Below are positions 7,973-15,410 of a stretch of DNA of 64,000 nucleotides, one piece after another. The notes below the pieces were generated by a model, which did no database searches, was not told the origin of the DNA, and was given only the letters and a program-made list of their open reading frames with translations. A program made the translations under genes and the position numbers. Position 1 is the first letter of the stretch, and every line of letters starts with the position of its first letter. The DNA is from Brucella anthropi ATCC 49188 (lineage in GTDB: Bacteria > Pseudomonadota > Alphaproteobacteria > Rhizobiales > Rhizobiaceae), in assembly GCF_000017405.1 (NCBI RefSeq), contig NC_009668.1, positions 770,001 to 834,000 on the forward strand, read 5' to 3'.

Positions 7973-10230
7973 GCGGCGCTCCTTTCAGATTTGGTCATAA
8001 TCACATTGGACAGGTCGGCAGTGCCCTCCTGCTCCCGTGGCGGGACCATCAATTCGGTAATGTCATCATCCCAGCGCTGTGTGTGGAGCCAGGAATTATA
8101 TTGGCTGGCGAGGCCGCGCATGTAATCCGTGCTGCGGCGGATCGAACGGCGCTCGAAATGGTAAAGTGCTACGGCGGGTTCATAGAATATCTGGAAGCCA
8201 AGTTGCCTGATCTTCAGGCAGAGATCGCTGTCCTCGTAGTCGCCGATCACATAGTCTTCCGTAAAGCCGCCGACGAGATCGAAGATATCCTTGCGTGTTA
8301 TCAGGCACGCACCGGTAACCCCCGGCACCTCCCTCGAACGAAGCGCAGGCGGATAGTTGCCCGGCATACCCTTGTAATAATGGTGGTTCAGCCAGACCCC
8401 CTGACGGTCGCGGGCAAAATAAAGCCCCGCATGTTGAAGCGAGCCATCCTCGAAAAGAAGGCGAGGACCGATTGCTCCGAGCTTGGGCTGATCGAACAGA
8501 GGCTGGATCAGCTGCTGCAGCCAGCCATGTTCCGCAGGAACGACGTCGGAATTCAGCATCACGATAGTCGCTCCGGTCGCAATGCTGGCGCCTGCATTGC
8601 AGGCACGTGCATAACCACCATTGCGGTTCATGATGGCGAGCTTGAATGGCATATCGTGCAGAATGTGCAAGCCGCCCAGCATATGCTCGGTGTCGTCCTG
8701 AATTTCAGGAGAATCCAGCACGAAAATGAACTCTGCATTCTCCATCAGCCAAGGGTCCGTCGCCATCGACGAGAACTGGAAACGCAGAAAATCCAGGTTG
8801 CGGTAGAGTGGAATAACGATGGATGCGAGTGCGGAGGCGGGCGTTGTTCCGTAATCCTTCACTTCGGATATCCGCACCGTTGCGGCGAGCTTCTTCTCAA
8901 CTTCGGTGAGAGCTGGTCCCAGAATATGCGAGAAGACGTGAGGCCTTGCCTGCTGCGGCGGCACGGACCGCAAGATGCGATTACGCTGCGTCGATGGCTC
9001 GAAGGGTTGCGGTGCGGGGACGAGGGGCGCGGTGGTACCGGACGCAAGACGCATCTGGAATCGTGGCTGCAAGAGCGGCCCAAGATTCTGCACCGAAGGA
9101 AGCCAGGCGACAAAGCCCGTCACATCCTGCTGTGGCGTATCTTCCCGCTTGGCAATTTTGGCTGGAAACTTGTGAAAGTTCGGCTTCAGCGACAGCGCGC
9201 TTCCGTTTTCGGGAAGATATTCGATATCGGCAAGCATGGCGGCGGGGTCATGCATCCACCCGCCAACAATCAGTCCGCCATCGAGCGCCAATGCGAGATC
9301 GATTTCCGCTGCGGGATGGGTGGCCGATTGTGCTATCTGGCGAACAGGGAGCGGAGTGCGCGTTTGCAGGTCGATGGCGACCGCAGCACCGGAAGGGCTT
9401 AGTTTGCCGAGCTGGCGAACTAAAAACTCCCGCAAAGCACCATTGCCCTGCCATTTGGTCCACCACTTGGCGAAATCTGTTTGTTCACCGGTCGTTGCCG
9501 CAAGCTTGCGAACGGCAACGCCTTTCTGGCCGGTGAACACCAGCAGCAGCGATGACGGCAGGTCTTGCGCTGCTTCCAGCAGAAAATGGCATGGCTGCCA
9601 GGCATTGCGAGCCTGCCTGCCCACCACAAATCGTGGCGGAATAACCGTGACGCTGCCGGGTGTGATGCCATAGATGGCCGAAATCTCGCCCAGCATCGGG
9701 TCGACCGCGGTTTCAAGAAGGTGATGTCCCTGAACCGGCTCGCCGCAATGCTGGGCCTCGCGCGGTTCCGGCGTCAATGCGAAAGTCAGGTCACGCACGA
9801 GGGATGCGAAAGTCTGGTTTCGCGACAGCCGGAAAGTGCTGCGCCACGTGGTCAGAATATTGGTCAGAAGCTTGATGTGGCCGGGTAAGGTGAGGTCGCT
9901 CACGACATACTCAACGTCAAAGGGAGCAAGCTCGTTAGCTGGATACACGATAGCCTGAGCCGTAGGGCCGAGAGAGCCTGCGGAGAGCGAAAGTTCGACG
10001 GGTTCTTTACCCGTGCGCATGGCCCAAAACATGCGTAGGCCGCCATTCTCGAGCGGAATGCCAACGCTCAACAGCGGAACCGGCTGGGCCGCCATTTCAA
10101 ATGTACATTTGGTGGTTGTGCGAGCCGGGCCTGGGATATCCCAGATGACCACAGCGACATCGGCGCAAAGACGGCAAATAGAGAGGTTCTCGGTTTTGCT
10201 TTCAGTGTCCGCCGAATGATCGAGGTTCAA
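7969..10230 (-). CDS. Glycosyltransferase family 2 protein with long N-terminal extension (753 aa)
   Basis: The GT-A domain at about 468-695 has the family hallmarks: IVIPLYRNLDFLRF for the nucleotide-binding strand, MNRNGGYARACNAG, MLNSDV (559-563) as the metal-binding DXD equivalent, and YEDSDLCLK (665-673) with the catalytic acidic pair. This is the rhamnosyltransferase/mycofactocin-type GT2 layout. The first 465 residues are not a recognised domain, but GGLIVGGWMHDP (318-329) matches the Gly-Trp-x-x-Asp-Pro module of the proteins at 2820 and 5093. It is exactly as long as its degenerate paralogue at 2820-5081. It is the first gene of the operon; ATG 10230 is preceded by an AAAGGG ribosome site. 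Confidence 0.85.
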   Translation of the reverse strand: MNLDHSADTESKTENLSICRLCADVAVVIWDIPGPARTTTKCTFEMAAQPVPLLSVGIPLENGGLRMFWAMRTGKEPVELSLSAGSLGPTAQAIVYPANELAPFDVEYVVSDLTLPGHIKLLTNILTTWRSTFRLSRNQTFASLVRDLTFALTPEPREAQHCGEPVQGHHLLETAVDPMLGEISAIYGITPGSVTVIPPRFVVGRQARNAWQPCHFLLEAAQDLPSSLLLVFTGQKGVAVRKLAATTGEQTDFAKWWTKWQGNGALREFLVRQLGKLSPSGAAVAIDLQTRTPLPVRQIAQSATHPAAEIDLALALDGGLIVGGWMHDPAAMLADIEYLPENGSALSLKPNFHKFPAKIAKREDTPQQDVTGFVAWLPSVQNLGPLLQPRFQMRLASGTTAPLVPAPQPFEPSTQRNRILRSVPPQQARPHVFSHILGPALTEVEKKLAATVRISEVKDYGTTPASALASIVIPLYRNLDFLRFQFSSMATDPWLMENAEFIFVLDSPEIQDDTEHMLGGLHILHDMPFKLAIMNRNGGYARACNAGASIATGATIVMLNSDVVPAEHGWLQQLIQPLFDQPKLGAIGPRLLFEDGSLQHAGLYFARDRQGVWLNHHYYKGMPGNYPPALRSREVPGVTGACLITRKDIFDLVGGFTEDYVIGDYEDSDLCLKIRQLGFQIFYEPAVALYHFERRSIRRSTDYMRGLASQYNSWLHTQRWDDDITELMVPPREQEGTADLSNVIMTKSERSAA

Positions 10231-10247
10231 TGTGAGGCCCTTTCATT

Positions 10248-10277
10248 CTTGCAGGAAGTTCGGCTTGCAGGAAGTTC
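10248..10277. repeat. 14-bp tandem direct repeat
   Basis: CTTGCAGGAAGTTC occurs at 10248-10261 and again at 10264-10277, a 16-bp period. It lies just upstream of the first gene of the minus-strand glycan operon and runs into the hairpin at 10277. It may be a small tandem duplication in the leader; no function is assigned. Confidence 0.8.
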
Positions 10278-10351
10278 CGGGCACGCAAAACTAGGGAAGA
10301 TGCGTGCCCGGTGAAGACGAAACGTGCCCGACGGGAGGATTGCCGGGCACG
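10277..10351 (-). terminator. Two related GC-rich hairpins between the RTX gene and the glycan operon
   Basis: CCGGGCACGCA (10277-10287) pairs perfectly with TGCGTGCCCGG (10301-10311), 11 bp with a 13-nt loop. CGTGCCCG (10323-10330) pairs with CGGGCACG (10344-10351), 8 bp. Both use the same GGGCACG/CGTGCCC core, so the second may be a copy of the first. Read on the minus strand they follow the RTX stop codon and precede the GT2 gene. Only a short TTT follows the stem nearest the RTX gene, so termination may be weak; attenuation or mRNA stabilisation is equally possible. Confidence 0.55.
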
Positions 10352-10366
10352 CTCTCAATTGTTCAA

Positions 10367-11026
10367 TCAGTGAACAGTGAAGTACTGGTCGGGATGAGCC
10401 TGTACATCGTCTGCATTGGTGTTCACGAGGGTAACGGAATCGCCATTGCCGAGATCGACAACGACATTGCCACCAACCTGCGTGACACGATCGGCAAGAT
10501 CGTCTGCGGAAGCGATATCAAGACCATTGATACCCTTCTGAATTTGCAGAATGTCTTCGCCGGGATTGAAGTCGAGAATGACGTCGTTTCCGCCGCCACC
10601 ATTGAACAGGAATGTATCGCTGCCATTTCCGCCGATGAGAACGTCGTTTCCGGCACCGCCATCGAGGATATCGCTGCCATTCCCACCGTAGAGAATGTCA
10701 TTATGCGCGCCGCCAAAGAGCAGGTCGGAGCCGTTGCCGCCCTGGAGAATGTCATCTCCATTGCCGCCATACAGCACGTCGCTGCCATTGCCGCCGCTCA
10801 GGACGTCGTTTCCTTCATTACCGAAGAGAATGTCGTTCCCGTTTTCGCCGAACAGGGTGTCGTTACCCGCGCCGCCGAAAAGGATGTCACTCCCGTTACC
10901 GCCGAAGACAGTGTCGTTACCATCGCCTCCGAATACGAGATCATCACCGCCATGGGCGCGGATGAAATCGTCAAAGCGGGAGCCGAACAACACGTCGTCG
11001 TAGGCGCCGCCTTCTAAAGTGGCCAT
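10367..11026 (-). CDS. Small RTX (hemolysin-type calcium-binding repeat) protein, likely type I secretion substrate (219 aa)
   Basis: From residue 5 to about 150 the protein is a nearly unbroken run of GGxGxDxLx nonapeptides (for example GGNGSDILFGGAGNDTLFG), about fifteen in all, which fold as a calcium-binding parallel beta-roll outside the cell. The tail (about 145-219) holds FNPGEDILQI and ends in aliphatic and aromatic residues, like the uncleaved C-terminal secretion signals of this class. There is no N-terminal signal peptide and no enzymatic or adhesive domain, so the protein is essentially a bare beta-roll. An AAGGAGAAGCAG ribosome site precedes ATG 11026. The HlyD/ABC genes 380 bp upstream on the same strand are the obvious exporter. 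Confidence 0.88.
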   Translation of the reverse strand: MATLEGGAYDDVLFGSRFDDFIRAHGGDDLVFGGDGNDTVFGGNGSDILFGGAGNDTLFGENGNDILFGNEGNDVLSGGNGSDVLYGGNGDDILQGGNGSDLLFGGAHNDILYGGNGSDILDGGAGNDVLIGGNGSDTFLFNGGGGNDVILDFNPGEDILQIQKGINGLDIASADDLADRVTQVGGNVVVDLGNGDSVTLVNTNADDVQAHPDQYFTVH

Positions 11027-11264
11027 CTGCTTCTCCTTGTGTTCCTGTATGGGGTTTCCACAAGCCGGAATGCTCCGACCATTATGCTCTTAGTAGTCTG
11101 CTCTGCATTAACTGGAATTGCAACATTGGTAATTGGTATAAATTTGGCAACTATAAGTAACAAATTATTACGATTAATTTATATTACAGTTGTGTAAACA
11201 AAAATATGAGTGATATTTATAGTCATTATAATTTCTATTTAAGTTGTATTTACAGAGAAAATAG

Positions 11265-11277
11265 TTCTAAATTTGAA
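11265..11277. promoter_or_regulatory. Near-copy of the putative MarR operator (one mismatch)
   Basis: TTCTAAATTTGAA differs at one position from TTCAAAATTTGAA in front of the MarR gene (within 14756-14770). It lies about 240 bp upstream of the RTX start codon on the minus strand, within the spacer that should carry the RTX promoter. Assignment as a binding site is inference from sequence similarity. Confidence 0.4.
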
Positions 11278-11320
11278 ATATCGGGGTGATGAAAAGAAAA
11301 GTGAAATATTTCAATGAGAT

Positions 11321-11352
11321 GACGCCGCGCATGAAATGTCATGCGCGGCGTC
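11321..11352 (-). terminator. Hairpin after the type I secretion operon
   Basis: GACGCCGCGCATG (11321-11333) pairs perfectly over 13 bp with CATGCGCGGCGTC (11340-11352) around a 6-nt loop. It lies 57 bp beyond the stop codon of the HlyD-type gene. The T-rich flank (CCTTCTTTT) is on the plus-strand side, so for minus-strand transcription it may be Rho-assisted or may mainly protect the mRNA end. Confidence 0.65.
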
Positions 11353-11408
11353 CCTTCTTTTCGGAATTTCAACCTATGATCGAGTTTTACTTTGAAATTA
11401 TCTGATCA

Positions 11409-12824
11409 TTAATCTTCACGGAATGCCCGGTTCAAACTATCTGTGATAGGTGAGACCAAGTAATCGATGGCGCGACGCTCCTTGTGCACGATGATTATCT
11501 CGGCGGGCATGCCAGGATAAAGTCGGGCAGTCGGATTTGCGGCAAGTGACGCCGGAGTAATTTCGGCTCGCGCGACGAAAAATGCGGTATCTGTCTTTTC
11601 ATCGAGGGACTGATCGGCGGCAATATAGGTCAGTTTGCCGTCTAGCGGCGCCATTGAGCGCTGATTGTAGGCAGTTAACCGGATCTGTGCGCCTGCGCCA
11701 ACCGAGATGCTGTCGATATCACGCGGGCTGATCTTCATTTCAACGACCAAAGGTTCGTTCTCAGGAACGATATCCATGATCGCCTCGCCCGGCGCGATGA
11801 CGCCGCCCGGTGTGCGCAGCCGGATGTTCGCGACGATACCATCCTGCGGCGAGCGAACTTCCACGCGACGCATCACGTCCTTGGCGGCAACGATACGTTC
11901 CTGCACATCTGAAAGTTCGACCTGGCTGGAGGTGATCTCTCCTGCGATCTCCGACTGGAGATCGCTTTCGATCCCTGTCAGGGCGAACTCCGCACCGGCT
12001 TTCGCCTGTTCGGCTTTCGCCTTGTCACCGGCATATTCGCCGCGGTCGCCCGCAAGCTGGCTGAGGCGTGTATCGATTTCCGTGAGTTTCGATTTCTGGG
12101 CAAAGCCTTTTTCAACAAGGCTGGCAATCGCCTTGCGCTGTTCGCTGATAAGCTCGATCTGTCGGTCGGTTGCCGCTATCTGCGATGTGGAGGCCTTGGC
12201 CTGTTCAGTATATTGCTCGATGGTCTTCTGCTGGATGTCGATCTTGCTCAGTTTCTGCGCGAGTCTTTTCTGGAAAAAGATATTCTCGGCGCGAATGGCG
12301 TTCTGTGCATTCTCACCGCCATCGGCGAAACCTTCCGGAAAACTGATTTCTTTTTCGCCGGATTGCTCGGCGCGCAGGCGGGCCAGTTTTGCGATCAGGC
12401 CGATGCGCCTGCTTTCCAGAGACTGGAGATCAGAGCGTGCCTTGGTGTCGTCAAGCCGGAGCAGGGGTTGGCCAACCTTGACTATGTCGCCTTCCTGCAC
12501 GAGCAGACGATCAAGAATGCCGCCTTCGAGATGGCTGATTGTCTTGCGCTTGGAATCGACAATCACCGTGCCCATTGCGACTGCCGCACTTCCCAGATTA
12601 GCGGAATAAGCCCAGGCGAAGAATCCACCGAAAGCGACACCGATTGTGGCGAGTCCTGCAATGATGAGACCGCGCAGCGGTGACCTCGAATCCTCTCGTT
12701 CCAGATCAAGCGCCCATTCAGGTTTGACACTGCCGAAACGGGTGAGGGTTTTGTGATCCGATGATTCTGCTCGCGGCGCGAGCAGGCTGGAAACACGACG
12801 AGAAATGACTGATTTACCCATCAT
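11409..12824 (-). CDS. HlyD family type I secretion periplasmic adaptor subunit (471 aa)
   Basis: Membrane-fusion protein that links the inner-membrane ABC ATPase to a TolC-like outer-membrane channel. A short cytoplasmic N-terminus is followed by one membrane helix (about 52-72). Next come the lipoyl-like half motif around SHLEGGILDRLLVQEGDIVK and a long alpha-helical hairpin (about 125-320, rich in Gln/Glu/Lys). The return barrel strand VRSPQDGIVANIRLRTPGGV and the C-terminal HlyD signature region PGMPAEIIIVHKERR complete the family plan. Length and order are those of PrtE/LapC-type adaptors. It overlaps the ATPase gene by 4 bp. No TolC homologue is encoded nearby, so the outer channel must come from elsewhere. 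Confidence 0.93.
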   Translation of the reverse strand: MMGKSVISRRVSSLLAPRAESSDHKTLTRFGSVKPEWALDLEREDSRSPLRGLIIAGLATIGVAFGGFFAWAYSANLGSAAVAMGTVIVDSKRKTISHLEGGILDRLLVQEGDIVKVGQPLLRLDDTKARSDLQSLESRRIGLIAKLARLRAEQSGEKEISFPEGFADGGENAQNAIRAENIFFQKRLAQKLSKIDIQQKTIEQYTEQAKASTSQIAATDRQIELISEQRKAIASLVEKGFAQKSKLTEIDTRLSQLAGDRGEYAGDKAKAEQAKAGAEFALTGIESDLQSEIAGEITSSQVELSDVQERIVAAKDVMRRVEVRSPQDGIVANIRLRTPGGVIAPGEAIMDIVPENEPLVVEMKISPRDIDSISVGAGAQIRLTAYNQRSMAPLDGKLTYIAADQSLDEKTDTAFFVARAEITPASLAANPTARLYPGMPAEIIIVHKERRAIDYLVSPITDSLNRAFRED

Positions 12825-14596
12825 GCGTTTGCTGCTCCCATTTGCGGGCCGTTATTGGCAGGTGTCAGTGATGCGACGACATCGGTGCGCGGACCGAACT
12901 GTGAAATCCGCCCGTTTTCAAGCACCAGCAGCTTGTCGGCGACCTGCATGATAGATGGCCGATGTGCGATCATGATGACAATGGCGCCATCGTCGCGGGC
13001 ATGTTCGACGGCCCGGATCAGGGCACGTTCGCCGACGGCGTCAAGATTCGAATTCGGTTCGTCGAGAACGATCAGGCGGGGGCGGTTGTAGAGGCAGCGG
13101 GCGAGCCCGATTCTCTGACGCTGACCGCCAGAGAGGGTGAGGCGACCGTCGCCGACCGGCGTGTCATAGCCGAGCGGCATGCGTCCGATCATCTCGTGCA
13201 CATCGGCAAGGCGCGCGGCTTCCAGCACGCGATGCGGGTCGCTGTCACCCATGCGGGCGATGTTGTCCTTGATGGTTCCGTCGAGCAGCGAGACTGACTG
13301 CGGCAGATAGCCGGCAATCTCACCGAACGAACCGCGTTCCCAGAGATAAACGTTATTGCCGTCGAGGAAAACGCCGCCTGACGTGGGTTTGACGATACCG
13401 ATCAACAGTCGGGCCAGCGTTGATTTACCGGCAGCCGAAGGACCGACGACGCCCAGCACTTCACCTGGCGAAATCGAGAAGGAGATTCCCTTGATGATTG
13501 GAACGTCGACGCCCGGCGCTGCATAGATCAGCTTGTCGATCACGAGATCGCCGTTGGGTCGCGGTGTTGGCATGGTCTGGCGAACGGCCAGATTTTCCGA
13601 AAGCAATGACTGAACGCGTTTCCAGCTGGCAATTGCGCTGACCCACTGGCGCCAGTTTTCAACGATTCGATCGAACGGCATCAGCAAACGGCCGATGATG
13701 ATGCTGGTCGCGATCATGGCACCGGGGGTGATTTCCTGCTGCATGGCAAGCAGCGTGCCGATACCGAGCGATCCAATCTGGATGATGAAACGTGCCGTGC
13801 GGGCAATCGAGGATAGGGCACGGGCGCGTGTTCCACCGAGGTCGAGTACTTCCAGCGCCTGAACCTGCATCGTTCGCCATCGACGAGCGAGCGCCGGAAG
13901 CATGCCCATGGCTTCGATGACTTCGGCGTGGCGCAAGCTGCTGCCGATTTTGGAAACCGCTTCAATGTTGGCTTGATTCGCCTCCTGAATCAGATTTCGG
14001 GTCAAAAGGTCGGTGAGCAGGCCACACGCCACCAGAATGATGACCGCGACGAGACCGATCACGCCCAACATCGGGTGAAGCAGGAACAGAACGCCGAGGA
14101 AAATCGGCGACCATGCCGCATCGAGCGGAGCATTGATGGCCGGGGATGTAAGGAAACTGCGCAACTCGTTGAGATCGCGCAACGTCTGCGTCGCTTTCGG
14201 CATCCCCTGATTCACAGAGGCCTGCACCGCTGCTGTCAGAACCGCGAGGTTCAGGCGGCGCACGAGCGCGCTGCCCATGGCCTGGAAGGAAAGCGAGCGG
14301 ATATATTCCAGCACGCCGAACACCAGCATCGCACCAATGGCGAGCACAGTCAGCATGGTGAGCGTGTCCATGCTTCGGCTGTTCAGCACCCTATCATGAA
14401 CCTGCAACATATAGAGAGGTACAGTGAGTTGTAGCAAATTGATACAGGCGCTCAGCAGCACTGCATAAAGTAGTCCCGACAGGAAAACGCGGCGGGCCTT
14501 GAAAATCAGGCCTTTGGGCGTAGTTACCGAATCGTCCTGCCCCTTTTTGTGCGCAGGGCTCTTGCCAATCGATTTGAATTCGCGAGTATCATTCAT
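12821..14596 (-). CDS. Type I secretion system permease/ATPase (591 aa)
   Basis: ABC exporter with an N-terminal transmembrane domain (about 30-310) and a C-terminal nucleotide-binding domain. The ATPase motifs are complete: Walker A GPSAAGKSTLARLL, Q-loop GYLPQSVSLLDGTI, signature LSGGQRQRIGLARCL, Walker B LIVLDEPNSNLD and the switch region IMIAHRPS. There is no N-terminal C39 peptidase domain, which fits RTX substrates with an uncleaved C-terminal signal (PrtD-like subgroup). It is the first gene of the two-gene exporter operon and is divergent from the MarR gene across 199 bp that contains the putative operator. Confidence 0.93.
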   Translation of the reverse strand: MNDTREFKSIGKSPAHKKGQDDSVTTPKGLIFKARRVFLSGLLYAVLLSACINLLQLTVPLYMLQVHDRVLNSRSMDTLTMLTVLAIGAMLVFGVLEYIRSLSFQAMGSALVRRLNLAVLTAAVQASVNQGMPKATQTLRDLNELRSFLTSPAINAPLDAAWSPIFLGVLFLLHPMLGVIGLVAVIILVACGLLTDLLTRNLIQEANQANIEAVSKIGSSLRHAEVIEAMGMLPALARRWRTMQVQALEVLDLGGTRARALSSIARTARFIIQIGSLGIGTLLAMQQEITPGAMIATSIIIGRLLMPFDRIVENWRQWVSAIASWKRVQSLLSENLAVRQTMPTPRPNGDLVIDKLIYAAPGVDVPIIKGISFSISPGEVLGVVGPSAAGKSTLARLLIGIVKPTSGGVFLDGNNVYLWERGSFGEIAGYLPQSVSLLDGTIKDNIARMGDSDPHRVLEAARLADVHEMIGRMPLGYDTPVGDGRLTLSGGQRQRIGLARCLYNRPRLIVLDEPNSNLDAVGERALIRAVEHARDDGAIVIMIAHRPSIMQVADKLLVLENGRISQFGPRTDVVASLTPANNGPQMGAANA

Positions 14597-14755
14597 ACGC
14601 TATCTGCCTTGGAATGGTCACAGGTGGCGGATATCCCTAAAAACTGTGTGCTAGTTCTCAAGATCAGTAAAGTAATACTGCAGAGAATGTGACAGAAAAA
14701 AGGTTCTTACGGCGGGGAAATGCGAAAGGAGCAAAGAAAATATAACTGCAAATTT

Positions 14756-14770
14756 CTTCAAAATTTGAAG
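14756..14770. promoter_or_regulatory. Putative MarR-family operator between exporter and regulator genes
   Basis: CTTCAAA-A-TTTGAAG is a perfect 15-nt odd palindrome, 26 bp upstream of the MarR start codon and 160 bp upstream of the divergent exporter gene. MarR-family dimers typically bind such AT-rich dyads in their own promoter. The core TTCAAA-W-TTTGAA recurs at 16734 and, with one mismatch, at 11265. Autoregulation is inference. Confidence 0.55.
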
Positions 14771-14795
14771 TAAAATTGAAAATGGAGAGCAAAAG

Positions 14796-15365
14796 ATGCA
14801 AAAACTTCTACACGAGGGAGTGGAAGTCGAAACATCAGTCGATGGCTTTACTGCCGTTGATTTTCCTGAAGTTACCGCCGAAAAACAGGAACGCAGACAT
14901 CCGGTCCATACAGTCGTTATCACGCATTTCGAACTGGCCCGGATGATAGAACGAGTAAACCGCCGCTTTGTGAGCTTGCTGAAAACCGAGCTGACGAAGT
15001 TGGGCGTGGAAGATATCGGTCCGGCCCAGACCCTGGTTCTGATGGCTATCGGCGATGTCGAGCTCACTGTGGGTGAATTACTGGATCGCGGACATTACGT
15101 CGGTTCCAACATTTCCTATTATCTTAAACAGCTTACCGATGGTGGGTATGTTGATCGTGTCGCCTCGCAGAGGGACAAACGGTCTGCCCGTATCCGCCTG
15201 ACGGACAAGGGTGAGCGGCTGTGTGCAAGCTTGCGGAATGCAAGCCGGGCCTACAACCATATCCTCACTCGCGATGATGACGATCTCAGAAATCTCGAGA
15301 TCGCCTATCAGACTCTGCACAGACTGGAACTCGTGTGGGGTAACGCCGCACGATTTGGCATTTGA
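14796..15365 (+). CDS. MarR family winged-helix transcriptional regulator (189 aa)
   Basis: After about 45 non-conserved residues the protein has a MarR-like core: a dimerisation helix with ARMIERVNRRFVSLLKTELTKLG, a helix-turn-helix (VGELLDRGHYVGSNISYYLKQLTDGGYV) and the wing with basic tip VASQRDKRSARIRLTDKGERL. The DxRS/DKRS wing motif is characteristic of the family. ATG 14796 has a GGAGAG ribosome site. The position between the divergent exporter operon and the glycosyltransferase operon, with a palindrome in its own promoter, makes it the likely local regulator of the locus. The ligand, and whether it represses or activates, cannot be predicted. Confidence 0.85.
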   Translation: MQKLLHEGVEVETSVDGFTAVDFPEVTAEKQERRHPVHTVVITHFELARMIERVNRRFVSLLKTELTKLGVEDIGPAQTLVLMAIGDVELTVGELLDRGHYVGSNISYYLKQLTDGGYVDRVASQRDKRSARIRLTDKGERLCASLRNASRAYNHILTRDDDDLRNLEIAYQTLHRLELVWGNAARFGI

Positions 15366-15410
15366 TGTGTTGCGACGCTTTTCGGCCACTAGCCGAGCAC
15401 GTTTCGTAAC

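Larger units (their letters stand above)
11027..11408. other. AT-rich intergenic region between the exporter genes and the RTX gene
   Basis: About 380 bp without a supportable gene and far more AT-rich than its surroundings. It should hold the promoter of the RTX gene (minus strand); a CATAAT-like -10 is possible at 11081-11086, but no convincing -35 is seen. It also contains a near copy of the MarR-gene palindrome (11265-11277) and a 13-bp perfect hairpin after the exporter operon (11321-11352). Confidence 0.6.

Noticed and set aside
7921..9402. Open frame of 493 codons on the plus strand
   Set aside because: It lies antisense to the GT2 gene, matches no family and has the composition of a shadow frame in high-GC DNA.
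10304..11017. Open frame of 237 codons on the plus strand over the RTX gene
   Set aside because: It is an antisense shadow of the glycine/aspartate repeats; its Val/Ala/Glu-rich translation is the expected mirror of RTX codons, and it lacks a ribosome site.
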